Part shown: piece after piece, positions 1-10,516 of the stretch
Position numbering within the stretch: position 1 is the first letter of the stretch
Layout: every line of letters starts with the position of its first letter
NCBI RefSeq assembly: GCF_000315625.1
Contig: NW_005434652.1
Coordinates: 180,367-244,366, forward strand
Length of the DNA: 64,000 nt
Direction: 5' to 3'
Source of the DNA: Guillardia theta CCMP2712
Lineage: Eukaryota > Cryptophyceae > Pyrenomonadales > Geminigeraceae
Program-made: the position numbers and the translations under genes
Notes under the pieces: generated by a model
Seen by the model: only the letters and a program-made list of their open reading frames with translations
The model's database searches: none
Told to the model about the DNA's origin: nothing

Positions 1-134
1 GAAGTTTCTTGTCGAATGCATCAGGAAATGGAAATGAAGGGCAGTGGGAGAAAGGAAATGCAGAAAGTGAGGAGGAGGGAAGAAGTAGGAGGACGAGAGA
101 AAGATAGAAATGGGGGGGGGGGGGGGGGGGAGAG

Positions 135-214
<80 letters not shown>

Positions 215-1871
215 AAAGGTAAGAGTAGGGAGCAGGGAGGAAAGCAGGGAGAGGGAGCAGAAGATGGAGATGGAAACTATGTATTACCTTCCTTGCGATC
301 TGGTTAACAATGGCATGACTCCAGACATCGTCCGGGTTAGCAAACAACAAGAATTTCCCCCTCGCTCGCCTGCAACATGGTTATTTTTTGCATCATGTCG
401 AAATGTCACCGAGGAGAAAAACACCTTGCAGCTACGTTCTTTCCGATGAACTCCATAAGATCGAAATCATAAGGGTTGTAGAGGGAATCGTGAACCTGCA
501 TTGGAGTACTCATCATGTCAAAACATCTTCAGAATTCTAGCTCAAACCTCCTCAGAAACAAAAAGAATCCTTATGACAAGTTTTGTCTGTTAACAATTCA
601 GGGGCAACCCAAAACAGTATTCTCTCATCTTAACCTGACGAGCCTCCACAAGGTCTTTCACCATTTCCTCAACACTGAGATATCTGCAGCGAACATGATT
701 AAAAGTGCAACAGAAGATGAAAGATTGCATTTTACCTCTCTCCTCTATCATCACAAGCACCTTCCTCTTTCTTGCTGTTTACATAGCAAGGGTTCCACTC
801 AACCAGGATGAGCTGGAATGGTGCACGTAGTCATGGCGGAATACAAGAGGATAGGAGGAGGTAGGAGCTCACTTCGGCATCGTCATCTAGATTTGTCTCT
901 TTTAGCAAGGACACAAGGACAGAGATAGAAGCTCGAAATCGATCCAGACAAGCATCTTTAGGGACCTGGAAAAGAAGCGAAAAGACATACGAGAAGTGAA
1001 GTGAAAGAAGAAGAATGTGTGAAGAACAGCACAGCAGCGACAATGATAACGTGGGCACCTGACAAAACTGTGTGTTGTCATGACGTGTGACCATGATGAC
1101 GCTGAGATACATGCTTGAGGTGTTGACGATTTTTGAAATCTCGACGTCCTCGATCGACTGTCTTGAAGGGCAGGATTCGTCAGCTCCAGCTTCGCAGGTC
1201 CCGAGTGATCTCCATGTGCAGCTCCTGCGGTCTCGTTCCTGCAAGGCCAAGAGCTCAACCTCTCTGACCCTCGACTGCAGCTGCGTGACGCCATGCTCGA
1301 CCACGAGGCCGTAGCGGCTACCAGCAGCCTCAAAATCACCTTCAGCCTCCATCAACCGTGCCAGGTGAAAGTTTGCCGCGTCATTGTCAGGCCAGAGGGA
1401 GAGGAAGTGGAACAGACAGTGTCTCATTTCCTCCCACTTGGAGGATCCGAAGCCTGCACGCGCTTGGAGAGCTTCTGCACGCTGAATGCCCATGGCTTCA
1501 CAGGTAATGTTGTTCAACCCGCGATGCTCAACATTGGCGATCATCACGAAGATGCTCTCCTTGTACAGCTGCGTTCCCCTGCTGTCAAGACCTCTTATCT
1601 CGATCTTCACAATACCAGGCGACGAAATCCCTTCAGTCTGCAAGGAGATGGATGCTTCCTCTGTCCTCAGTGCCTCCACCCCTCCCACGACCACCACCTT
1701 AGTCACTCGCTCTGTCTCCCCTTCAGCCATGACGCGCGCATGCAGGGAGATGCCCTCTAATGGCGGCTCCATGAAAGAAGATCCGTTCGATGGCGACAAG
1801 AACTCGACATGCTGGCAGCCAACAAGAGAAGAGGCGAGGGCGAAGATAAGAAACGCCAACAAGGCTTTCAT
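1..1871 (-). CDS. Secreted protein with TPR-like region and GT-A glycosyltransferase-like domain (3' end outside window)
   Basis: Exons read 1871-1059, 965-873, 812-736, 683-635, 495-425 and 369-288, and all phases agree; the gene then leaves the window on the left. The ATG at 1871 has a strong context (GCCGCC before it) and starts a signal peptide beginning MKALLAFLIFALASS. About residues 165-245 hold a TPR-like helical stretch (motifs WPDNDAANFHLAR and GDFEAAGSRY). From exon 3 the protein reads LILVEWNP, later NPYDFDLMEFIGKNVAARRARG, then FLLFANPDDVW. This order (an ILVEWNP strand, then KNVGIRRARGEF and ANPD) is typical of a GT-A-like glycosyltransferase fold, with the D of NPD likely in the nucleotide-sugar site. 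I infer an ER/Golgi enzyme; the acceptor is unknown. The 93-nt first intron is in frame and can be misread as coding. Confidence 0.75.
137..211. repeat. (GA)n microsatellite next to a poly-G run
   Basis: About 36 GA units follow a run of roughly 18 G at 112-130. It lies in an intron of the minus-strand gene to its right, where it reads as a TC-rich tract. ORFs called across it on both strands are artefacts. Confidence 0.9.
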
Positions 1872-2348
1872 GGCGGCCGTCGTTAACGATGTGTCAAGGA
1901 TCCTTCCTGATGCGAACAGAGGAGAGATGGAAGAAGCTGCAGCTGCAGCTCGATCACCTGCCTCTTCCACGTTCGTTAGCACGACGAAGCTCCTATGTCG
2001 GCCAAAAACCCTGCTGCCATTTTTTGCCGCCCCGCCTGCGCAAACTTTTTTTACTCAACAGAACTGTGGGGGGCGAGCTACCCGGGGCGACAGCAATGCT
2101 GCCGCTGCTGGTTACGCTAATGGCCGCAGAAGGGGCGATGGGAGGAGGAGGAGGGAGAGAACTGAAAGCAGGAGCATGTTTCTTGTCCTTTCATCCCCTT
2201 GCACAGTCACGCCGGTGCTCAGTTTCAAGATGCATAAGGAACCGCCAAGCAGCGGTCTCTATGAAGGAGGACGGTAGCGCGAGCTCGATTTTCTCTGATC
2301 TCCTCTTCTCCATCACTCCTCCCACCATGCTGATGTCTTGCTTTGTCG

Positions 2349-2834
2349 ATGACTTCGTTGCCTCACGCAGACGAGGACTTCTTCTCTCAGTTCAAAGACT
2401 ACAAGGTTGCAAAGATACAGTATGGGGTCGAACTGAAAGTTTCTCAGCAGGGGCCAGGAGGCGAAAGCTTCTCCCTAGGGAGGCCCAAAGGCAGTCCCGC
2501 CAACTTCTTCACGTCGTTAGGCCGACCGCAGCCGCCACCTGACTTGGACAAGAGCGAGATGACTGAGGTGATTTGTGCGGGAACGTCACCAGAGGCACTG
2601 AGGAGTTGGGACAGGAACTGAAGCAGAGGGTCCTGCGGGTGATGTATGACGCATTTGACAATTACGCTCCTCAAGAGGTCTCTGCCTGTTCCTGATCATA
2701 GAGAAGCTGCGAGTAGGTGTGATGAGGACGTTCAGGTGGAGAGGTTGTTGGATCTGCTGTGGAAGAACGGGCCGGATTGCGGGCCTGACGGGAATTCGTT
2801 GAGATACTTGGTACGCGAACTGACAACAGTGTGA
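2349..2834 (+). CDS. Small protein of unknown function
   Basis: Three exons fit: 2349-2567, 2603-2677 and 2736-2834, about 130 residues. The protein begins MTSLPHADEDFFSQFKDYK, has a Pro-rich middle and ends in a charged helical stretch (LKQRVLRVMYDAFDNYAPQE, then VERLLDLLWKNG). I do not recognise the family. The ATG at 2349 is the first in frame, but the CAG just after it could instead be an acceptor, so an upstream exon is possible. The first intron would be only 35 nt, which fits other very short introns in this window but weakens the model. Confidence 0.5.
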
Positions 2835-3451
2835 GGACTGAGCTCGAGCAATCATCAAGTAGATGGAGAGGAGACGTAGAAGGAACTGGAGCCATCATGG
2901 ATAGAGAATTGTCAAGATTGGGGAGAGTGCCGAGGGGGCAAAGACAAATGGAATTCATCGATACATTGAGTTTTGCTTGCATTGACGTGAGATGACAGGT
3001 CGGTCTAACTAGTGAGGTGGAGAATCTAGCTGTGGAATTCCAGTCAAGATCAAGTTGTAACCACCATCACTCTCATTCCTCCTGGCTCCCACATCTCTCC
3101 TTCAAATCCAACCTCGCAATGCTCAGACAATTTTTTCTTGCTTGCAACCTTTCTGACCTTCGTCATCGTCTCCCAGCACGTTCAAGAGAAGATATGTGGG
3201 ACTCTCTCAGAGTGGCAAGGTTGTACTCCATGCAGATCATCTTCAGATCTCACAGCTTGCAGGTCACGAGTGCGCATGTACGGCAAGGATGCTGAGATGT
3301 ACGACCCGAACAGGTCATTCTGACACTCTTTCAACCCACCTTGCCCACCTCATGGTTGAATTGCAGCTTGATGGGCTTCTTGAAACAGCTCAACGATGGG
3401 ATATGACGATATGATAGTCTTTAATCGGCTGGCTAGCTATGAAAGGTGCTC
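2835..3451. other. Intergenic stretch, possible small membrane ORF
   Basis: No recognisable gene. A plus-strand frame ending at 3323 has a hydrophobic segment (FFLLATFLTFVIV) followed by a Cys-rich tail, but it lacks a convincing start and shows no similarity that I can name. The rest reads as the converging 3' ends of the flanking genes. Confidence 0.4.
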
Positions 3452-4369
3452 TCAAAAAATGTCAAGCATGAAAGGAACTGGTTTCTTAGTTGGCACCTTC
3501 TCCCAAGTCCTGTCGAGATACCGATCGCGTCCACAAAGATAGCGATAGAACTTGTACTTCTTGTCATTCTTCAGATAGTAGTCCTGATGATAATCCTCTG
3601 CCGGCCAAAACTTGTCATATTTCACAGACTCGACCACAATTGGAGCCCCAAACTTGTTTGAAGCCTCCCACTGCTTCTTTGAAGCTTCGAAAGATTGTTT
3701 CTGTTGCTCGTCGTGGTAGAAGACAATGGTTCGATATTGCTTCCCCGAGTCGCAGAACTGACGATCCTTAGTCGTGGGGTCGATGTTATGCCAGAAAGTG
3801 TCCAACAGTCTGTCGTAACTGACTTTCTTGGGATCGTACAAGACTTGCATGCTCTCGGCATGGTGAGTGAGGCCGAGTGAGACCTGATTGTAGTTAGGAT
3901 AAGCCTCATCTCCTCCACAGTATCCCGAGGTTGTAGAGATCACTCCTTCGATGGCGTCGAACGGCGGCTCCATGCACCAGAAGCAGCCTCCCGAGAACGT
4001 AGCCACCTCGAGCCCTGGTGGGATTTGTTTCGAGAGAAAGTCTCGTTGGAACTCATCGTATCCTTCTAACCCTGCCGGGCGAATGACCTTTGCTTGTGAG
4101 GATCTAGGGAGAGTTGAGACAGCAACAGCAGCGGCACCTTGAAGGAAGGATCGAAGAACCTCCCTCCTTCTGTTGCTGCTGCCACTGTGTTCCTCCCCCT
4201 GCATCATGATCCCTCCTCTGCAACTGAGCTGTCTGCGGCATGTCCTGCTGGCAACCATCTCTTGTGATTGATGTAGAGAAGCTGCATGGTGGAAGCAAAC
4301 TCCATGCGGTGCCATCATGGCAGTCACTATCGCCACAGACACAACACGCCTCGACCATGTCGCTAGCAT
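3452..4369 (-). CDS. msrA: Peptide methionine sulfoxide reductase MsrA, predicted thylakoid lumen
   Basis: Single exon, 305 residues. It reduces the S-epimer of methionine sulfoxide in proteins. The catalytic motif GCFWC is at about 128-132 (Cys129 the nucleophile), followed by the usual EPPFDAIEGV, TSGYCGGD and TFWHNIDPTTKDRQFCD(S)GKQYR blocks; a Cys near the C-terminus (LCGRD) may serve as resolving residue. The first 93 residues are extra. A hydrophobic signal peptide (about 8-25) ends before a Phe (GVC-F), as is known for red-lineage complex plastids. A Ser/Arg-rich transit region follows, then a twin-arginine motif (RRREVLRSF, 67-75), a small hydrophobic core and SQA at 91-93. I infer import to the plastid and Tat export to the lumen. 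It is transcribed divergently from the KH gene across a 150-bp gap. Confidence 0.93.
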   Translation of the reverse strand: MLATWSRRVVSVAIVTAMMAPHGVCFHHAASLHQSQEMVASRTCRRQLSCRGGIMMQGEEHSGSSNRRREVLRSFLQGAAAVAVSTLPRSSQAKVIRPAGLEGYDEFQRDFLSKQIPPGLEVATFSGGCFWCMEPPFDAIEGVISTTSGYCGGDEAYPNYNQVSLGLTHHAESMQVLYDPKKVSYDRLLDTFWHNIDPTTKDRQFCDSGKQYRTIVFYHDEQQKQSFEASKKQWEASNKFGAPIVVESVKYDKFWPAEDYHQDYYLKNDKKYKFYRYLCGRDRYLDRTWEKVPTKKPVPFMLDIF

Positions 4370-4519
4370 AGTCTTTTAAGTTGAGTAATCATGTTAACTC
4401 AACTCTGTCGGTGTTATATGGACCCCCGGGCCGGCCGGGCCAAGTCCCGAGAAAGTGACGTGCCGGCCAAGAACCATTTGTGCGTGCACAAGGTTACGAG
4501 CCCTCCTCGTTTCGGGAGC
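4370..4519. promoter_or_regulatory. Compact divergent promoter region with GGCCGG palindrome
   Basis: Only 150 bp separate the MsrA start (minus) and the likely KH-protein start (plus), so both promoters must lie here or overlap the 5' ends. At 4425-4442 there is a CCCGGGCCGGCCGGGCC core. The same GGCCGGGCCGG type of sequence recurs at 9588-9612, 25583-25602 and in the large GC blocks. No TATA box is evident. Regulatory function is inferred from position alone. Confidence 0.45.
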
Positions 4520-6011
4520 ATGGCGGACGCCGGACCGCCAAGCGGAGACGACGAGGAAGTGAAGGCGAAGACGGTCGAGAGCGCCAGGACAGAAGAAGAG
4601 GTGAAGGAGCAGGACAGCGTCAGCACAAGGGGCGAGGTCAAAGAGCAGGGGTCAGAGAAGAGGCTGCGGAGTGAGGACGAAGGGGAGGCAAGGCATGAGG
4701 AGTGCGGCGAGCGGGTAAGTTTTTCGGTTCTCTTGCGATCCAGCTCACGTTGTAGCAGGCAGCGAAGAAGGCGATGGTACCACCCGTGAAGAATCAGTAC
4801 CTACAAGAGCTTCTTGATGAACAGACCAAGCTTCAGCCCTTTGCGATCTCTCTGCCGCATTGTGCTAGACTCCTGCAGGTGTAGAACTTGGGTCGAAGGC
4901 TGTGTGAGAGGTTCTTACCATTTTTCTTGTGGTTTTCAAGATTGAGATCGACAAGCTGCAAGGCCAGAACTCTTCAGGAAAGGACACCTCAGCAAGCGAA
5001 ACTCCCAACTCGTCATCTTACACCAACGGGCTACCCGCCACTCCACATGCAGCCGAGGTCAAGAAAACGTCTTCCCGGCTACCTCCTGTTTATGACAACG
5101 GGTGTGGAGGAATACTGACAGGAAATATAGTCTCTGAGCAAGAAGTTCCCGGGGGGCTGCTGAAGTCGATCTTGAAAGTTGTTGTGCCTGTGGAGAAATT
5201 TCCTGGTTATAACTTCGTCGGCCGGCTCCTCGGGCCGCGAGGCAACACCTTGAAGGAGCTGCAGAAGGAGAGCGGATGCAAGCTGCTGATACGAGGGAAG
5301 GGATCTGTGAAGTTCAGAGACGGGGAGAGCGAGCATCAAATGCAGGAGATTCATCCTCATTTGCGGGAGCCCCTTCATGTGCTCATAGACTATGAAGGGT
5401 ATGCGGTGAAACGGGACCCCACGTTCTACCGAGTGCTAGAGCTGCTCTCTCCACTCCTCACTCCACCGAGATCCGACGCAGACGATCTTGTAAGAATCGC
5501 TCTCTGCTTGACCTCACTCCCCTTCCCTTGAGCCCCCCACCTCATGACTCCTTGTGCAGATAAAACAGGAGCAGCTCCGTCAACTGGCGCTGCTGAACGG
5601 ATCTTACTTCAAGGACCCCTCCCACGAGGATGCGGAGCCTTATCACACGAACCAGGTTCGCAGTCTCTCTCCCTCCTCCTCGCGCTCTCACGTTGCCGAC
5701 TTTAGGGACAGTTCCATGGAGGAGGAGGATCCAGCTCTGGCAACTTCAACTTCTCGACAGTGTATCGCTCTCCAGGGCGTTTTGAAGGATCTTTTTCGAG
5801 CGGGAACAATTTTCAAGCGAGGAGCGGCAATTTCTCAGGGGGCTATCAGGGCGACGAAAGGAATGTTTTTCGACAGGGGAGCGGAGGAAATTTTCAGCAA
5901 GGGGGGATTTATCCTCAGCAAAATGTGAACAATTATCAGGCATATCCAAGCTTTCAGACCAGTATGAATCAGCAGGGCTACGACAACGTGTACGGAAGAT
6001 ACAACTCGTAG
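4520..6011 (+). CDS. STAR-family KH RNA-binding protein (Sam68/QKI/SF1-like)
   Basis: Five exons, all in phase: 4520-4714, 4759-4878, 4941-5489, 5560-5655 and 5706-6011, about 421 residues. An acidic N-terminus (starting MADAGPPSGDD) is followed by a Qua1-like segment (QYLQELLDEQTKLQPF) that in the family makes dimers. A maxi-KH domain comes next, with the GxxG loop inside LLGPRGNTLKELQ and the block GKGSVKFRDGE. A Qua2-like helix (IKQEQLRQLALLNGSY) follows, then a Gly/Asn/Gln/Arg-rich tail ending YGRYNS. STAR proteins bind bipartite UAAY-type sites in pre-mRNA and regulate splicing, export or stability. I infer a nuclear RNA regulator. An upstream in-frame ATG at 4418 is possible, but 4520 is a better start. 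Confidence 0.9.
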
Positions 6012-6118
6012 ACGATGATTGCTTCTGATCGAAGTTGACAAGTATGGGCACCATACCGCATGAAATACATCTTAACGACTAACTCGTTCTCCTCCCTTCT
6101 TCGATCATTGGAATCAGG

Positions 6119-6150
<32 letters not shown>

Positions 6151-6152
6151 CC
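6119..6152. repeat. (CCTG)n microsatellite
   Basis: About eight CCTG units between the KH gene and the FHA gene. The same tetranucleotide recurs at 37424-37494. Confidence 0.9.
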
Positions 6153-6421
6153 CCTGCCCCCCCCCATTATTATCCTTCCCTCATTATTCTGGTCAGTGAA
6201 ATCCGGGGGGTCGCAATGCAATCGGGGAGAAAAATTAATTTGGAGGGGAGGCGAGGGAGAGTAGCAGTGGAGGGCAGCAGGAGAGGGGGAAGGAGGGAGG
6301 GAGGGCAGGAGGATAACTACTCAAGTCAGAGCAGAGAAACGACTTTTCCCGATGCCATTGACACCTGCTCTAGATAGCTGATCTGCCGTAAAATGCCGCC
6401 CTGCAGCGCTTTGCGTCGTAC

Positions 6422-7140
6422 ATGGAGGACGAGGAGATAAGGGCAGACTCCTCGGAGCGTCCTCCGTTTCACCTGCGCGTCTCTGATGGAAAATATTGCG
6501 ACTCTCTCTTCAGCCTGTGCGACTTGCGGCTGAGGCCGGGGATCGGTCGATCCCGTAGGAACCAGGTTTGCCTGCTAGCAGACGACCAGGTTGATCCTCC
6601 TCCTCCCCCTCCCCCTCCCTCTCCTCCTCCTCCTCCTCCTCCTCTTCCACTAGCACCTTCAGCAACACCATCAGCACCTCTCCCTTTCCCTCTCCCTCCC
6701 TCTCCCCCCTCCTCTTGATCAACATCAACCTCGCCGCCACCAGAGCTTGTCTTCCTCCTCCTCTCCTTCTGCTGCATTGAAGCCTTGTGTAGGTGAGCCG
6801 CTTCCATGCCTACTTTGAGAGGGACGAGCGCGGGTTCGTCATGCTCAAGGATGGGAGCTTTGAATCTGGTGACGGCTCAGCTGGCATGCTCGTGAGGTTG
6901 ACTTGCTTTTCAGGAACCTGTTCGACCAACGGAACGTTTGTCAACAGCAACTGCGTCCGCATAGATCAGAACGGATATCGGCTGCACTTTGGAGATAGGA
7001 TTACCATCGGATCTTCAGAGTTGATTGTTGGTAATCAGTGTAATCCTTAGTCTGCATCCCTCCTCACCCGCGCCCTTCCTGTTCAGAACGCGGAGCTCTG
7101 GAAACTTCCGTCAAGACTGAGCCGGAGCCGCAGGTAAGAA

Positions 7141-7213
<73 letters not shown>

Positions 7214-7309
7214 TGGATACAGATACAGATTCAAGGAGCGTGGAATAGAACTGACAATGAAAACCCATGGAAGCGGCGCATGGAGCGGGTGAAAAGGAGG
7301 CTTCTTTAA
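6422..7309 (+). CDS. FHA-domain protein
   Basis: Exons 6422-6565, 6793-6868, 6914-7030, 7087-7133 and 7229-7309, phases consistent, about 154 residues. The forkhead-associated domain occupies most of the protein: RPGIGRSRRNQVSRFHAYF (phosphothreonine-binding Arg and the SRxH motif), LKDGS, then STNGTFVN and LHFGDRITIGS. FHA domains bind phosphothreonine peptides. The C-terminus is basic and Trp-containing (NPWKRRMERVKRRLL). The 45-nt second intron is in frame. The stop at 7307-7309 may be avoided: a donor at about 7289 (GTGAAA) joins in phase to the exon at 7342, which would fuse this FHA domain to the PARP gene downstream. Confidence 0.8.
7143..7213. repeat. (GAT)n microsatellite in FHA-gene intron
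   Basis: About 24 uninterrupted GAT units in the last intron of the FHA gene. Poly-His and poly-Ser ORFs on the other strand come from it. Confidence 0.95.
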
Positions 7310-7341
7310 AAACATGTTCATGAGTTTCTGTTTTCAATCAG

Positions 7342-9628
7342 GGGGATTTATCTACATCAAGAAGAAGATTTTTGAATGTGCAAGAGAAGATAGCATTTCT
7401 CATGGGTACACATGCAAGATTGGGAAGCAATTCGTTTGTACAAGTCCTTACTGAGACTGCCATGCTTTCTTTGATCTTAGAAAAGTGATGATAACTTAGA
7501 AACTGCTGTATGCTCACTGTTTTATCCTTCAGTTCCGCTCGGACAATCATAAGACGTCCAGCTCCTCCTTTTCCAACAATCTCCAGCGAATTTTCTTCCA
7601 AGTTGTCGTCGACAGAAACGAATATCGACGTCTCAGCAAGGTGCTTCCCAGGCAAGAGCATAGTCACCGCCTTTCCTTCCCACGTGTATTCAAGTCTTTA
7701 AGCAGGAGGCAAGACTCTTGAAGAGTTCATGAACGATGGATTGCACTGGGATCTTCCTGGCGTGTACGGCAGCAGAGGGGGGAAAGTTTGTGTTGGGTTC
7801 AAGTGCGTCAATCTCCGTCACTTCTGTTCTTTCATGTTGCTCTAACTCAAGGCGGCAGGGTGAAGCGAATTTCACGCATTTACAACAACTCATTGTGGAG
7901 GCCGTACCAATGGCGAAAGCAGTGTATATCAGAGTGAGTGTCAGATTGTTCGGAGTACAGAGGTTGATTGTTTCTAAAGATTCCTGCCGGACATGCAATC
8001 GATGGCTTCATCGGAGTACATCACGAGGATGAACTTTGCCCGTGCGTTATGTCTTATAACCGAGTCTTGCATCAAGTTTGAACTTCCTCATCAGAACTCT
8101 TGGATCCTTCCTGTAATGAAGTGTACGCGTTTCATGGTCAGGTAGATTCCAGAAGTCTCCTCCCTCTTCTTCTCTTACACTTCACAGGACCAAGCGAGCA
8201 TCGAGATGGCGAAAGACGCGGGGCTGAGCCAGGTTTCATTCCTTTCTTGCTCCATTGGGAGGAGTCGGAAACAACTTGTGAATTTGAACTCATTTAGAGA
8301 ACTGATCATTCTCCCTCCTCCCTCCTCCCTCCTCCCTCCTCCCTCCTCCCTAGAATGTTTTGTCGCAATCATTGATGAGGAATTGGACAGGAATTGAGAT
8401 TTTGCCCGAAGCATTTTGGAGGAGGTATTTACCTCTCCCCTTCTGCATTCTGCGCGAACATGGCGATCCCGTAAACTTGCTGTAAAGTCTGAGATCTCGC
8501 TGAGATGATTTCAAGTTGTCCTTCCTGCCACCAAGGGTGCATCGGTCTGGATGTGTGCAGATGCAAGAGTGTGCACGTCGACAAAGGCCGATCGGAGGAG
8601 CACGTGATGATGCTTGCAAGAGTGGTGATGACAGCGAATCGCATCTCATGCACCTCTCAAGCTTCTTTCTCGCTCTGTCCCTTCCAGCACGCTTCTGTTA
8701 ACTTCTAATACTGCGTGTTTGCAAAGGTTCTGGGAGACGCTCATGTTGCAATCAACTATGACGAGGACGAGTATCGAGGCCTTCACCTGCTTCTCGAACT
8801 TGTCGAACCCTGACATATCCTTTCAGGTCCAATCTACAGGCCAAGAAGAAGCCCTCCTTTCAGCCAGCAGGTCTCACTGTCTTAGTTCAATCATGCTGTT
8901 CTCAACTTGCGCTAGACTGGGTTCGCAAGCGATAGCATCATCTCGGAGAGCAGATCCTGCGGAGGAAGGTGACATGGTCATACCTTGAGCATGCAACGGG
9001 CTGATATCTTCTCCCCCTGCCCCTGCCCCTCTCCCTGTCCCTGTCTGTCCCTGTCCCATATCATTCATGTCTCGCTCCTGCTTCCTCTTCTCTTTCCTCT
9101 CTTTTGCTCGTTTGTCTGCCTTTTCCTCTTTCCTTTCTTTCTCCCTCCTGCCTCTTCCTCTTCTTCAGTCATTTCCGCTATCGTTCCATCGTCGTCTACG
9201 ACAGATTTCAGTATTCCTGTGTAACAACTCAGGCTCAGTGAGCTGTAACGGTTTGACAACAGGTGTTACCCTGAGTATGCGATCTACTATGAGCGGAGAT
9301 ATGAGGAGAACGAGTATGTTGCTGCGAGAAAGTTTGATCTTTTCTCTTGATGACTTGCGACGTGTAGGCAACAGCACAATCAGCAGAAGGAGAAGCAGCA
9401 AGAGAAGGAGCAGCAGCGACGTACGTCTAGTTCATATCAAGCTTCTTGTCATTATTCTTTGCCATCCTGACCGTAACATCCAAACAAGTGAATCAACTGT
9501 CTTTGAACACATACTGAATACCAGGCACGGTGATGCTATTCAATATGATGTCCGACCCGGCACATGCCATCATGAGTAGCTGTAGCGGCCCGTGCGGCCC
9601 GGCCGGGCCGGGCAATCACTGCCGTTGA
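7342..9628 (+). CDS. PARP-type ADP-ribosyltransferase, many small exons
   Basis: Well-supported exons: about 7704-7789, 7852-7933, 7980-8041, 8095-8141, 8188-8232, 8391-8470, 8516-8624, 8727-8778, 8827-8870, 8916-8968, 9169-9210, 9263-9313, 9368-9420 and 9525-9628. Joined, they give a PARP catalytic domain: RVKRISRIYNNSLWRPYQ, then NEVYAFHG (first catalytic His), FGGGIYLSPSAF (Tyr), HVMMLARVVLGD, SDSII, and RSIVVYDRFQCYPEYAIYY. The residue matching the poly-ADP-ribosylation Glu appears to be Ser (RSIVVYD), so mono-ADP-ribosylation or no activity is expected. One intron, 8779-8826, needs a GC donor. A Cys-rich insert (CPSCHQGC...CRC) lies before the HVMMLARV strand. Exons before 7704 are unresolved; the last exon (GC-rich) is tentative. 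Confidence 0.75.
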
Positions 9629-9833
9629 AATCACTACTGTCAACGGTTTGACTGCGTACCTGACAAGCCATGACTTGAGAGGGCGACTCCGAGGAAACTT
9701 GAGGAGCTCTTGTCAGCACGTCACGCCAGCCAATCATGACAGTTTCCCTTTTAAATGTTCCTGCACATCACTTGCTCACCCCTCCAGTCTGCTCCTGTTT
9801 CCCCTTGTAGCTCGCGAACCAACCAGCCTCGTG
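9629..9833. other. Short intergenic gap before the duplicated locus
   Basis: Nothing recognised apart from the tail of a GGCCGGGCC core at 9588-9612 that overlaps the tentative last PARP exon. Confidence 0.4.
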
Positions 9834-10226
9834 ATGGCGAGGACCTTCGCCATCACTATCTCTCATCTCTCCTTCTTCCATCCTTCCCCGACACCCAGCA
9901 AGATCGTTTACCGCCCCCCCCTCCTCCGGCCTCGCCCTTCCCCTGACCAAACATCGAAGCCCGCCCAACGGTCTTCGCTGCCTCAAGATGCATGTCTCCG
10001 AAGCATCCTCGATGCTCGCCGGCTCGCTTCCAAGCCTCCAGCAATCAACACCAAGACCCTGGTCCGCAGCCACTCCTCCGAGGACGTCACGCGGGGTGCC
10101 ATCATGCTCCTGAGCGGCAGCCTGGAGGACTGTACGGGGAGGCACACACACAATGGCGTAGGCGGGCCAGGGAGGAGGCAGGAGGAGGCAGGGGTATGTC
10201 GCGCGAGGTACTCTGACAAGAAGTAG
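9834..10226 (+). CDS. DACLRSI-motif small protein, left plus copy
   Basis: 130 codons from the ATG at 9834. The first 45 residues are hydrophobic/Ser/Pro-rich (MARTFAITISHLSFFHP) and could be a targeting sequence. The conserved part reads PQDACLRSILDARR, then TKTLVRSHSSEDVTRGAIMLL. The same pattern occurs on the opposite strand at 10517-10816 (DACLRSIMEAR, LVRSSSMTDVTASALVLL) and in the right-hand duplicate. The family is unknown to me. The C-terminus runs into a GGAGGAGGCAGG mini-repeat that differs between copies, so the true end may come earlier, possibly at an intron near 10135. Confidence 0.55.
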   Translation: MARTFAITISHLSFFHPSPTPSKIVYRPPLLRPRPSPDQTSKPAQRSSLPQDACLRSILDARRLASKPPAINTKTLVRSHSSEDVTRGAIMLLSGSLEDCTGRHTHNGVGGPGRRQEEAGVCRARYSDKK

Positions 10227-10516
10227 TAAACCCTCCGTCATTGGACCTTTGCCTCACTCACTCGCCATGTAAGCCTCTGCCGGCTGCGCTCGCAGCTGCC
10301 GAGGCGGATCTCAGCGTTGCCGTCTCCTGGCCCTGGCGAGGAGCTCCCTTGCTCTGCATGAGGAGTCGTGCCGCTGCGAGGGGTCGCATGGATCAGGTTT
10401 ACTCAGTCATACCCTAGCTCTCACACCCATATCGCTATCACACTCGCCTCCTCTCTCCTTCCTGTCTGTCTTGCCCGCAGCCTCCCGTCGCTGTCCTCAT
10501 GGTCCTGCCGCCTTGA

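Noticed and set aside
16-350. ORFs rich in Arg/Glu (plus) or Leu/Ser (minus)
   Set aside because: They are translations of the (GA)n repeat and poly-G run inside an intron.
1486-2542. Plus-strand ORFs of 217 and 263 codons
   Set aside because: They lie antisense to the well-supported first exon of the glycosyltransferase-like gene or overlap the next gene in another frame.
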